Of a stretch of 23,688 nucleotides of DNA, positions 7,898-14,980 are shown in pieces. The stretch spans positions 1 through 23,688 of the forward strand of contig CAYMJU010000105.1 in NCBI GenBank assembly GCA_964390555.1, given 5' to 3'. The position numbers and the translations under genes are program-made. Numbering within the stretch: the first letter of the stretch is position 1; each line of letters starts with the position of its first letter. The notes below the pieces were generated by a model, which was not told the DNA's origin, ran no database searches, and worked only from the letters and a program-made list of their open reading frames with translations. The stretch is from CAVTWS01 sp964390555. Lineage in GTDB: Bacteria > Actinomycetota > Acidimicrobiia > Acidimicrobiales > SHLQ01.

Positions 7898-9298
7898 CTA
7901 CGGTGTCGCGGGCAACCGCTCCTGCCACATCTTGAAACACGAATCACAGCTCATGTGGCGGATACCCCGAGCTCGATCCATTATGTCGATGCTCGCCGGT
8001 CCACCGCACGCCGGGCACACGTGTTCCGAGGTGGCCTCGTGCTTGTCCTTGCGGCCAGTCATGCGCTCGGCCCACCGCAGCCATTTCGGCGCGCGACCCT
8101 TGCGCTTTGCAACATCGACCGCGTCGGTCGGAGCCGTCGATTCGCCCCCCAGATAGAGCGACGCGTAGTACTCGTCGAGCTCGGGGTCGTTCCGCTCGAC
8201 GAGCACGAGACCGGGCTCGCCGTTCTCCTGGCGACCCCTTGGCGACAGGGGCTCCGATAGATCGAGGGGTGGGAAGGCGTCACGGGCTCGCCCTGTCGGG
8301 GGCGCTTCATGCGGCGGGGCCTCCGCGGCAGGGGGCCCGCCGCGGTCCCGGGCCGAAGCCGGCATCTCGTGGGCATCCGGCAGCGTGTCGAACTGGGCCA
8401 GGCGCCCGAAGAGGGGGTACTCCCCGGCCGCCCGCACCGGTTGCGGCACCGCTGTGTGTCGTGGTCGCGGCTGCCGCGCCGGGAGCAATGCCGGCGGTGT
8501 CGCCGGCTCGGGCCTGGCGGTCTCGGGGTGACCGGTCGTGATCCACGAGGTGTCGTCGAGCTCGGCGTCCTCGAACGAGTGGACTGGGACCGTCGCGGCA
8601 CCGTCGGAAGCCGGGTCGACTCCTCCGAGGAATGCCAGATCGAAAGACGTCGTCGTCGCGGCCGGCCCCTCTTCAACCTGACTCATCTCGGCGAGCGACG
8701 ACCGGGGCGGCTCACCTGTCGGGCGGACCGGCGGTGGCGCGAGATCGGCGAGCACGTCATGGATCGACCGGTCGAGAACCGACGCGGTTTGTGGCCGGAT
8801 CGGTTCGGCCAACGGGTCGGTCCCCGCTTCGACGTCGATCGGGTCGCCGGACGCCGCCGCGGCCGCCGGGACCGCCGGGACCGCGAAGTAGGTCTCGGAC
8901 TGTTCGATCGACGCTGACGTGGTTTCGTCAGGGGGGAGAGCCGCGGGTCCTGCGGCTCCGTGGCGCCCCAACAGTGGCGGGAGCCCGCCGAAACTGTCGA
9001 GATCGTCGTCGAGCGGACTCGGACCCGGCGAACCGGGCTCGGAGTCGCCGAAGTCGCCGAGGATGCCGGGGTCGATCGGCGGTTCGGGCGCGGTAACGGG
9101 ACCCAGTTCGAACGCCTGATCCGATTCGTACGTGGCGGTCTCGGCTGCGGTGGTCACCGGCATGGGGCCGGGCGCGCCATGCGGTTCCTCCAAGGGGCGC
9201 CAGACCGGAAGGATGTCGTCGGCCGTGGGCGCGCCGGTCTCTGCCGGCTCGGGGGGCGACCCCGATCTCGCCCGTGCCAGTCGTTCCGATAAAGACAT
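7898..9298 (-). CDS. Uncharacterised disordered protein with C-terminal zinc ribbon
   Basis: 466 residues. After a short basic helix (SLSERLARARSG), most of the chain is Pro/Ala/Glu/Asp-rich, low in hydrophobics and probably disordered. The C-terminal 110 residues look folded: LVLVERNDPELDEYYASLYLG, a basic WLRWAERMTGR segment, then a Cys4 zinc ribbon with CPACG (Cys428, Cys431) and CDSC (Cys451, Cys454), ending in a FKMWQERL helix. No family recognised. The ATG at 9298 is preceded by GAGGGAG at a rather long 11-nt spacing. The gene is divergent from a coiled-coil protein gene across a 162-nt region holding a perfect palindrome, which suggests the pair is co-regulated. The zinc ribbon could bind nucleic acid or a protein partner, and the acidic linker may be a flexible tether. 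Function unknown. Confidence 0.72.
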   Translation of the reverse strand: MSLSERLARARSGSPPEPAETGAPTADDILPVWRPLEEPHGAPGPMPVTTAAETATYESDQAFELGPVTAPEPPIDPGILGDFGDSEPGSPGPSPLDDDLDSFGGLPPLLGRHGAAGPAALPPDETTSASIEQSETYFAVPAVPAAAAASGDPIDVEAGTDPLAEPIRPQTASVLDRSIHDVLADLAPPPVRPTGEPPRSSLAEMSQVEEGPAATTTSFDLAFLGGVDPASDGAATVPVHSFEDAELDDTSWITTGHPETARPEPATPPALLPARQPRPRHTAVPQPVRAAGEYPLFGRLAQFDTLPDAHEMPASARDRGGPPAAEAPPHEAPPTGRARDAFPPLDLSEPLSPRGRQENGEPGLVLVERNDPELDEYYASLYLGGESTAPTDAVDVAKRKGRAPKWLRWAERMTGRKDKHEATSEHVCPACGGPASIDIMDRARGIRHMSCDSCFKMWQERLPATP

Positions 9299-9377
9299 CG
9301 CGGGATTCGCTCCCTCGCGTTGTGCGCCGTCGTGTCCCTCTCTTCATCGGCGTGAACTCGTCACACATCAAGGGTTC

Positions 9378-9394
9378 TTCCGGATCATCCGGAA
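9378..9394. promoter_or_regulatory. Perfect 17-nt palindrome in a divergent promoter region
   Basis: TTCCGGATCATCCGGAA has 8-nt arms around one central C, with no mismatch. It lies between two divergently transcribed uncharacterised genes, 80 nt from one start and 67 nt from the other. Size and symmetry suit an operator for a dimeric regulator; no regulator gene is adjacent. Confidence 0.5.
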
Positions 9395-9460
9395 TCGACG
9401 CGGCACGAAAGAGCTGCCGATGCCGCATCAACTGTTGGACCGACCTGCCGATCGATCACC

Positions 9461-10120
9461 ATGGACGGGACACGCAGCCGCGCCGCTTCAGTCGACCGCC
9501 CGGTCCACGGCCCACCGATCGACCCCGCCGGCGCCGAGATCGTAAAGCTTCGCGCCGAGGTGCTGCGCCTGCGCCGGATGAACCAGAGCCTCATGAACCG
9601 GTTCGGTGCCCGATCCGCCGACGACGATCGATCCATCGCCGCGGCTCGCGTCGACATGCAGCGAACCGCGGCGATGCTCCACGAGGAAGGCCGTCGCCTG
9701 GCCGAGCAACGGGCCCGCGTCCAGGAGTGGTGGCAGCAGATCCAGCACGCCAAAGCGCGCCTCGATGACTCGTGGGCCGAGATGCAGCGCCGGATGCGCT
9801 CGGTCCAAGAGCGCGAGCGTCAGCTCGCCGTCGGCGGGAGCATCGATGCCGCGCGGCGAAGCGAGGCCGGTCGACACCTGGCTCACCTGGCCGAACGGCT
9901 CGAACAACTCGTTGTCGAGGCATCACTGCACACAAGATCTGAGCCGACACCTGAGCGCGCCGAGATCGACACGACTCGTCGAGGCCGCGGCTCCTCGGCG
10001 AGGCCGGTCCCCGTCCGGGATCCCGATGTCGAGAAGGCCGATCAGGAGCGATTCGACCGGTTCTTCTCCGATGACGTCGAGGCCGAGCCGAGCCGCGGCT
10101 GGATGCTCGACGGCGCCTGA
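9461..10120 (+). CDS. Uncharacterised coiled-coil protein
   Basis: 219 residues. The protein is strongly charged and helical: a short coil (AEIVKLRAEVLRLRRMNQSLM, about 25-46) and a long Arg/Glu/Gln-rich coil (about 58-155) with repeated Trp/Met/Leu heptad positions (for example EWWQQIQHAKARLDDSWAEM). It ends in a Ser/Arg-rich linker and an acidic aromatic tail (ERFDRFFSDDVEAEP, then SRGWML). There is no membrane segment or signal. The ATG at 9461 is the first in frame after the divergent region; no Shine-Dalgarno sequence or close -10 hexamer was seen, so the exact start is uncertain. I recognise no family. Coil plus short terminal motif is reminiscent in layout of scaffold or tether proteins, but that is only an analogy. 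The shared upstream region points to a link with the zinc-ribbon protein. Confidence 0.7.
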   Translation: MDGTRSRAASVDRPVHGPPIDPAGAEIVKLRAEVLRLRRMNQSLMNRFGARSADDDRSIAAARVDMQRTAAMLHEEGRRLAEQRARVQEWWQQIQHAKARLDDSWAEMQRRMRSVQERERQLAVGGSIDAARRSEAGRHLAHLAERLEQLVVEASLHTRSEPTPERAEIDTTRRGRGSSARPVPVRDPDVEKADQERFDRFFSDDVEAEPSRGWMLDGA

Positions 10121-10150
10121 CACTGACCATGGGGTGGGGCCAGCCGCCAA

Positions 10151-10176
10151 GAGGGTGAGCCGATAGGCGAGCCCTC
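10151..10176. terminator. Possible bidirectional hairpin between convergent genes
   Basis: GAGGG (10151-10155) pairs with CCCTC (10172-10176), and an inner GCC/GGC pair surrounds a GATA loop. There is no T-tract on either side. It lies in the 145-nt gap between two convergent genes; nothing else was recognised in that gap. Confidence 0.25.
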
Positions 10177-10265
10177 CAATGTGACAGTCGCATTTCTCGA
10201 CTGCGCTAGCAGGCGAGCGGGACCGATCAGACGTCGAACGTTCACCTAATGGCGCTCGTTCTAAT

Positions 10266-11078
10266 TCAGATCATGTAGGCGAGGCCGCCTAACAGCCGCG
10301 ACCCGAGGTCGGCCTCGCCGCCCAGAGTCACCAGTCCGGTAGCGACCGAGTCCCGAGCGTCGATCCGCCCGCCCACCAGCCGGGTGAACGTGATCGCATC
10401 GGTCGCCAGGGTCACGCTCGGCTCGCCGTCGATCACGCCCAGCGCGGCCCGCTCGCCGACGACCACGTCGACCCGGCGGCCCGCCGCGCCGCTCAGCTCG
10501 AACCGCACGGACTGCCCGAGTCCGGCGGAGGCCCGCTTGCCGACCACGAACGGGAGCGATGCCTCGATCTCGTCGAGGCTCAGATCGACGATCGGTCCCT
10601 CGTGGTGACCCGACCGGTCGAGGGCGTACCGGATGTCCTGTTCGTGGATCCAGCAGTCGAAGACCCGAATCCGCATGAATCGTCCGTATGTCGCCTGCCC
10701 GGCCGGCGTCCAGGACGGGGCGTCGAAGTCGGCCTGAGCCATGGCGTCGAGTGTCGCCAGCCGTCGCCCGACGACCTCGCGGAGCTCAGCCACGATCGCC
10801 GGACCGGGCGTTTCCCGACGCACCGCGATCCACCGCTCGTTGGTCTCCCCGATCGGGTTCTTCAGGTGCTCGCCCCTCGCCTCGACATCGGGCGGTTGCT
10901 CGCCGAGGAGCATCCGTTCGGTGCCGATGACGTGGGAGATCATGTCGCGCACCGACCAGCCGGGACACTCTGTCGCGGTGTCCCATTCGGTGGCGGAAAG
11001 GTCGTCTCCGAGCTCCGCCAGGTTGGCGAACTCCTGGCGGAGCGCGGTGACAAGGGAGTCCTTGGCGAAGTCGGTCAC
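10266..11078 (-). CDS. Maleylpyruvate isomerase family mycothiol-dependent enzyme
   Basis: 270 residues. The N-terminal half is a DinB-like four-helix metal-binding domain (MDMPI-N type): ECPGWSVRDMISHVIGTE carries one conserved His, and the FDCWIHEQDIRYAL segment carries the WxHEQDIR motif with another ligand. The C-terminal 90 residues (FELSGAAGRR ... VTLATDAITFTRLVGGR) match the SCP2-like/MDMPI-C domain. Family members use mycothiol as thiol cofactor or act on mycothiol conjugates, which supports an actinobacterial host. The substrate is unknown. GTG 11078 is preceded by GAGGAGA with a 6-nt spacer, one of the clearest Shine-Dalgarno sequences in the window. The gene lies 29 nt downstream of purE on the same strand, so it may be read from the purKE transcript. 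Confidence 0.87.
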   Translation of the reverse strand: MTDFAKDSLVTALRQEFANLAELGDDLSATEWDTATECPGWSVRDMISHVIGTERMLLGEQPPDVEARGEHLKNPIGETNERWIAVRRETPGPAIVAELREVVGRRLATLDAMAQADFDAPSWTPAGQATYGRFMRIRVFDCWIHEQDIRYALDRSGHHEGPIVDLSLDEIEASLPFVVGKRASAGLGQSVRFELSGAAGRRVDVVVGERAALGVIDGEPSVTLATDAITFTRLVGGRIDARDSVATGLVTLGGEADLGSRLLGGLAYMI

Positions 11079-11107
11079 GGCGAATCTCCTCGGTTCAGAC
11101 GTTCAGG

Positions 11108-11593
11108 TCAGGCCAGATCGGCGGACTGCCGCTCGGCGACAGAGCGAAGCTCGAGCCGGTAGGTCTCGAGTTGTTCGGCCAGGTCGGGGTCCGAAGCCGC
11201 GAGAATGCGGACCGCGAGCAGCGCGGCGTTCTTCGACCCGTCGACGGCGACGGTGGCGACCGGTATGCCACCGGGCATCTGGACGATGCTCAACAGGCTG
11301 TCGAGCCCGTTCAGCTTGGTCGTGGCGACCGGCACGCCGATGACTGGGAGCGTCGTGGCCGCCGCCAGCATGCCCGGCAGGTGAGCGGCCCCGCCTGCGC
11401 CGGCAATGATGACCGACAGCCCCCGATCGCGAGCCGTCGCGGCGTAGTCGAGCATCTCGTGAGGCATGCGATGCGCAGACACGACTAGTGACTCGTGGCT
11501 CACGTCGAAGCGGTCGAGGGTCTCGCTCGCGGCCTTCATCACCGGCCAATCCGAGCTCGATCCCATCACCACGCCGACCTTGGGCACGGTCAC
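11108..11593 (-). CDS. purE: N5-carboxyaminoimidazole ribonucleotide mutase
   Basis: 161 residues, class I PurE size. It converts N5-CAIR, made by PurK, into CAIR in purine biosynthesis. Visible motifs are GSSSDWP near the N-terminus, SAHRMP (substrate phosphate and catalytic His), AGAGGAAHLPGM and QMPGGIPVATVA, all canonical. The annotated GTG at 11593 overlaps the purK stop codon by four bases (GTGA). A second in-frame GTG at 11587 has AGGAG at a better 9-nt spacing, so the protein may be two residues shorter. The gene order purK-purE with overlap implies translational coupling and matched amounts of two enzymes that pass on an unstable intermediate. Confidence 0.96.
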   Translation of the reverse strand: MTVPKVGVVMGSSSDWPVMKAASETLDRFDVSHESLVVSAHRMPHEMLDYAATARDRGLSVIIAGAGGAAHLPGMLAAATTLPVIGVPVATTKLNGLDSLLSIVQMPGGIPVATVAVDGSKNAALLAVRILAASDPDLAEQLETYRLELRSVAERQSADLA

Positions 11594-12891
11594 CGTCTCC
11601 TAATGGTCGTCGATGTGGTCGTCGATCCCAAAGCCGCCGCAGCGGCCCGCGCCCGGGCCAGGACTTCGACCACCGAGTCGCCGCGCGCGGTCACGTGTCC
11701 GACTTTGCGACCCGGCCGAGGCGACTTGTCGTACAAGTGGAGCCGAGCGTCGCGGACCGACAGCGCCTCGGCGACTCGGCCACGGGGGTCGGACCAGTCC
11801 CCCTCGGCGATGACGTTCACCGTGGCCACCGCGTCGAACGTCGCGGCGGCGGGTCCGAGCGGCCAGCCGAGCACGGCCCGCACGTGATTCTCGAACTGGG
11901 ACGTTTCCGCCCCGTCGATCGTCCAGTGCGCACTGTTGTGCGGGCGGGGCGCGAGTTCGTTGACGAGGACAGTGCCGTCGACGACGAACAGCTCGACGGC
12001 CAGCACGCCGATGACATCGGCCCGCTCGGCCAGCGCCTCGGCCAGCTCGACCGCCTGGCGCTCGACCTCGGGGTCGAGTCCGGTGGGGTACACGACCTCG
12101 TGACATATGCCGTCGACCTGACGGGTACGAACCGGCGGGTAGATGACGCGGTCGCCGGCCGCTCCCCGCACGACCACCACGGCGATCTCGGCGTCGAGGG
12201 CGAGGAGTGGCTCGATCACCGCCGGCAGCGTGGCCGCCAGGTCGGCGAGCACGCCTGCGGCTTGGCCCAGGTCGCCCACAACGAACACCCCGCGCCCGTC
12301 GTAGCCGCCCCGCGCCGCCTTGATCACGACGGGCCAGCCGTGCTCCTCGGCGAACCGGCCGACGTCGTCGAGGTCGCAGCACAAGCGATGGGGAGCGAAC
12401 GGGAAGCTCGACCCGAGCTGGTTCCGCAGCTCAGCCTTGTCGCTCAAGGCGAGAGCCCGGCTCCCGGGACGAACCGTGACCCCGGCCTCCTCGAGTGATC
12501 GGATGGCGTCGAGGGGGACGAGCTCGTGATCGAACGTGACGACATCCACCGACGCCGCGAAGTCGAGCAGCGTCGCGGTGTCGGCGATGTCGCCACGGCG
12601 AACCGTCGCCATGCCCGCCGCTCCCTCGTCGGACGGCCCGGCCAGGACGCGGATCGGTACGCCCAAGGGACCGGCGGCCAGGGCCACCATGCGAGCGAGT
12701 TGCCCGCCGCCGACAATGCCCACCGCCGGACGCGCCGACGGTGTCGTCTGGTCGGCGGTGCGCGCCGACGGTGTCGTCTGGTCGGCGGTGCGCGCCGACG
12801 GTGTCGTCTGGCCGGCGGTGCGCGCCGACGGTGTCGTCTGGTCGGCGGTGCGCGCCGACGGTGTCGTCTGGTCGGCAACTGCTCCGGTCAT
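11590..12891 (-). CDS. purK: N5-carboxyaminoimidazole ribonucleotide synthase with repeat-encoded N-terminal extension
   Basis: 433 residues. An ATP-grasp enzyme that makes N5-CAIR from AIR, ATP and bicarbonate. The family fold begins at about residue 57 (VGIVGGGQLARM); KAARGGYDGRGV is in the ATP-grasp region, and NELAPRPHNSAHWTIDGAETS followed by QFENH is the signature C-terminal block. The first 56 residues are unusual: five tandem 10-residue units of the type DQTTPSARTA encoded by 30-bp DNA repeats. ATG 12891 is supported by TAGCGT 9 nt upstream. An alternative start, GTG 12723, begins exactly at the conserved domain and would give 377 residues, the normal size, which would make the repeats an untranslated leader. 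No in-frame start codon exists within the repeats. The gene is coupled to purE and divergent from the Sua5-type gene. Confidence 0.93.
   Translation of the reverse strand: MTGAVADQTTPSARTADQTTPSARTAGQTTPSARTADQTTPSARTADQTTPSARPAVGIVGGGQLARMVALAAGPLGVPIRVLAGPSDEGAAGMATVRRGDIADTATLLDFAASVDVVTFDHELVPLDAIRSLEEAGVTVRPGSRALALSDKAELRNQLGSSFPFAPHRLCCDLDDVGRFAEEHGWPVVIKAARGGYDGRGVFVVGDLGQAAGVLADLAATLPAVIEPLLALDAEIAVVVVRGAAGDRVIYPPVRTRQVDGICHEVVYPTGLDPEVERQAVELAEALAERADVIGVLAVELFVVDGTVLVNELAPRPHNSAHWTIDGAETSQFENHVRAVLGWPLGPAAATFDAVATVNVIAEGDWSDPRGRVAEALSVRDARLHLYDKSPRPGRKVGHVTARGDSVVEVLARARAAAAALGSTTTSTTIRRR
12731..12880. repeat. Five-copy 30-bp tandem repeat (minisatellite) at the 5' end of purK
   Basis: Units start at 12731, 12761, 12791, 12821 and 12851. 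Each contains CGCGCCGACGGTGTCGTCTG. Copies 1, 2 and 4 are identical over 30 bp, copy 3 has one substitution (GCCGGCGGTG for GTCGGCGGTG), and copy 5 diverges in its last four bases. A unit length divisible by three means copy-number change preserves the purK frame. Confidence 0.95.
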
Positions 12892-12900
12892 GCGGCACCG

Positions 12901-12906
12901 ACGCTA
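12901..12906 (-). promoter_or_regulatory. Putative -10 element of purK (leaderless)
   Basis: On the minus strand TAGCGT ends 9 nt before ATG 12891. It supports the long, repeat-containing PurK start. Confidence 0.4.
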
Positions 12907-13064
12907 CCAGCGCCGCCCGGGCCTGTTCGGTGGTCCGCGGCCAACTCCGGTGCTCTCGGCACAGGCCACGAGGTGAGCCTCGGCGACTTGTCGGCGGGGC
13001 GCCTCGTAGAACCACAACGTGTAGCTGCGGGGATCAAACGTCTTCGAGGAGTGCGGAACGTCCG

Positions 13065-13070
13065 TATCGT
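13065..13070 (+). promoter_or_regulatory. Putative -10 element of the Sua5-type gene (leaderless)
   Basis: TATCGT ends 6 nt before ATG 13077. The remaining 185-nt purK intergenic region shows no clear -35 and no other recognised element. Confidence 0.45.
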
Positions 13071-13076
13071 GATCGA

Positions 13077-14210
13077 ATGGCCGCCGAGGTTCTGACGCTG
13101 ACCGGCGACTCCGCCATCGACTCGGCGCTGATCGGGCGCGGTGCGGCCATGCTTCACCAAGGTGGACTGGTCGCGTTCCCGACCGAGACCGTCTACGGTC
13201 TCGGCGCCGACGCCACCAATCCCGAAGCGGTCGCGCGAGTGTTCGCGGCCAAGCAACGACCGGCCGACGATCCGCTCATCGTGCACGTCGCCCCGGCGTG
13301 GCCGATCGACGAAGTGGCGCGTATCGAATCGTCCGCGGTGGCCGCCAGCGTCGACGCGCTGATAGCGCGGTTCTGGCCGGGGCCGTTGACGATCGTGGTC
13401 GAGCGGGGCGGCCGCATCGCACCGGCGGTCACGAGCGGAGGGACCGAGGTCGCGGTTCGGTGCCCGAGCCATCCCGTGGCGCAGGCCCTCATCGAACGGG
13501 CTGGCGTGCCCGTTGCCGCTCCGAGCGCCAACCGATTCGGCTACGTGAGCCCGACCACGGCGGCGCACGTGTTGGCCGACCTGAGCGACGTGTGTGACAT
13601 CGTCATCGACGGTGGCCCGTGTCCCATAGGCATCGAGTCGACCGTAGTGCGCCCGCTCGTGTCCGGCGACGTCGAGATCCTACGGCCGGGGGCGGTGACG
13701 TACGAGGAGCTGACGACCGTGGTCGCCCGGGTGGTCCAGCGAGATGGGCGGTCGGCGGCCTCGCCGGGGACGCTCGATCGTCACTACGCGCCGCGCGCTC
13801 CGGCCATCGCCATCACCGCGGACGTCGCCGAGCGGCTGATCGTCGTTGATCGGTCCCCCCTGTGGGGCGTCGACCGCGGTGCGTACCTCGGTGCCGGTGC
13901 GGCGGCTCGACTACCCGCGGGGTGGCGATGGATCAGCCTCGGATCGACGCTCGATCTCCCCGGCGTCGCCGCGCACCTCTACGAGCACCTCCGAGCGGTT
14001 GATCGGCCCGACGTCGACCTGATCGTTCTGGTGCTCACCGGCCAGCTCGCTCTGGGCACGGCGATCGACGACCGACTCCGCCGAGCGGCGGCCGGGCACG
14101 TGGCCCGCGACCTCGACGAGCTCGCGGGCCACGTGGCGACGATCCAGGATCGTGCGCGGCTCGCCGATCAGCCGTACGCCGAGGAGCCGAACGTTCGGAC
14201 GGCGTTGTAG
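13077..14210 (+). CDS. L-threonylcarbamoyladenylate synthase (Sua5 type, YrdC plus Sua5 domain)
   Basis: 377 residues. Makes threonylcarbamoyl-AMP from threonine, bicarbonate and ATP, the first step of the t6A37 modification of tRNAs that read ANN codons. The YrdC domain (about 10-215) shows FPTETVYGLGADA, the KQRPADDPLIVH substrate-binding motif, FWPGPLT, PSANRFGYVSPTTA and IGIESTVV. The linker SPGTLDRHYAPRAP is the hallmark joining the C-terminal Sua5 domain (about 235-350). This makes it the longer Sua5 type rather than the short TsaC. The ATG at 13077 is supported by the adjacent -10 hexamer; the long open frame upstream comes from the purK repeat region and is not coding. The last 43 bases overlap the 3' end of the phospholipase-like gene on the other strand. 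Confidence 0.93.
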   Translation: MAAEVLTLTGDSAIDSALIGRGAAMLHQGGLVAFPTETVYGLGADATNPEAVARVFAAKQRPADDPLIVHVAPAWPIDEVARIESSAVAASVDALIARFWPGPLTIVVERGGRIAPAVTSGGTEVAVRCPSHPVAQALIERAGVPVAAPSANRFGYVSPTTAAHVLADLSDVCDIVIDGGPCPIGIESTVVRPLVSGDVEILRPGAVTYEELTTVVARVVQRDGRSAASPGTLDRHYAPRAPAIAITADVAERLIVVDRSPLWGVDRGAYLGAGAAARLPAGWRWISLGSTLDLPGVAAHLYEHLRAVDRPDVDLIVLVLTGQLALGTAIDDRLRRAAAGHVARDLDELAGHVATIQDRARLADQPYAEEPNVRTAL

Positions 14211-14659
14211 TACACGTCGGCGGCCCATCGGCAGGCCGGTTTGTTCCACCAGTAGGTGTAGGGCGATCCGACCTCGCACGATGCCTTCATGTCAGACCGG
14301 AACCGTTCGTCGCAGCTGAGCCGGCTGAGAAATCGGTGCCCGTAGCAGCCGTCGTGGTGGATGCAGGCGTGTGTGAAGTCGAACGTCCCCGGCACGCGGT
14401 CGGGGATGAACGCGGTGCCGACGGACCCGCACCCGTTGGCGGCCCACCAATGCCCCCCGTGCTGCTGGTTTGTCGGCACGGCCGGTCCGGCCGACCAGCT
14501 GCTGGCGCCAGCGCTCGCTGCGGTGAGGGCGAAGCCGACGAACGCTGTGGTCAGAGCGGCCATCACCAGGACGAGTCGAGCCGGCCAACGCGGGCGGTCG
14601 ACCAGGGTGGGGGGCCGGCGCGGCGCGCGACGACCACGGACAGAAGATAGAGCTGACAC
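14168..14659 (-). CDS. Secreted phospholipase A2-like protein
   Basis: 163 residues. A basic N-terminus and hydrophobic helix (about 29-48) ending in AASAGASS indicate a signal peptide cleaved near residue 50. The mature part of about 110 residues has the PLA2 active-site pattern CIHHDGCYG (His102, Asp103, flanked by Cys99 and Cys105) and six cysteines in total (77, 99, 105, 116, 128, 143), suggesting three disulfides outside the cell. The size fits small bacterial PLA2-like proteins. A calcium-binding loop may lie at NGCGSVG (76-82), which is inference. GTG 14659 was chosen because GGAG lies 7 nt upstream and the signal peptide follows; the frame stays open to 16018 only as antisense of fhaA/fhaB and the tRNA. 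It is convergent with and overlaps the Sua5-type gene by 43 nt. Confidence 0.82.
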   Translation of the reverse strand: MSALSSVRGRRAPRRPPTLVDRPRWPARLVLVMAALTTAFVGFALTAASAGASSWSAGPAVPTNQQHGGHWWAANGCGSVGTAFIPDRVPGTFDFTHACIHHDGCYGHRFLSRLSCDERFRSDMKASCEVGSPYTYWWNKPACRWAADVYYNAVRTFGSSAYG

Positions 14660-14729
14660 GGTGGACTCCGATCGGAAGATGCAACGGGCGGCCTGCCGGC
14701 CGATCGGGCCCCCGCACTCCGAGCCGAGA

Positions 14730-14750
14730 GGAACGCGCCACGGGCGTTCC
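14730..14750. promoter_or_regulatory. Inverted repeat upstream of the phospholipase-like gene
   Basis: GGAACGC and GCGTTCC, perfect 7-nt arms with a 7-nt spacer, about 70 nt before the GTG at 14659. It could be an operator or a 5'-leader hairpin. The 157 nt between this gene and the tRNA hold no other recognised element apart from the hairpin at 14798-14816. Confidence 0.35.
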
Positions 14751-14797
14751 GAGAAGCGACGCTCAACGGTTTGATCCGCTGGCGGTCGCCCATTCGT

Positions 14798-14816
14798 CGA
14801 GGCTCGACGAGCCTCG
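14798..14816 (-). terminator. Strong hairpin abutting the tRNA-Leu 3' end
   Basis: CGAGGCTC and GAGCCTCG form a perfect 8-bp GC-rich stem with a 3-nt loop. It begins on the base after the encoded CCA. There is no T-tract, so it is either an intrinsic terminator of the T-poor actinobacterial kind or a signal for 3' processing. Confidence 0.55.
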
Positions 14817-14903
<87 letters not shown>

Positions 14904-14966
14904 GTGGCACCGAGCATCCGGCCGAGCAGTACGGTAGCGCGTCCAGCGCTGCTTGCGACGGGCCGA

Positions 14967-14972
14967 TAGCGT
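14967..14972 (+). promoter_or_regulatory. Putative -10 element of fhaA (leaderless)
   Basis: TAGCGT ends 8 nt before GTG 14981 in the 77-nt gap shared with the divergent tRNA gene. Confidence 0.45.
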
Positions 14973-14980
14973 GTCGGCCC

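Noticed and set aside
10121..10265. Small RNA or small gene in the convergent gap
   Set aside because: Only an imperfect hairpin was seen, with no promoter-like hexamer pair and no short frame with a start signal.
12731..12880. 30-bp direct repeats as a CRISPR array
   Set aside because: The units are contiguous with no spacers and encode an in-frame decapeptide repeat, so this is a minisatellite.
12741..13076. Extended N-terminus of the Sua5-type protein through the purK repeats
   Set aside because: Repeats there are coding for purK on the other strand, and the YrdC homology starts just after ATG 13077, which has its own -10 element.
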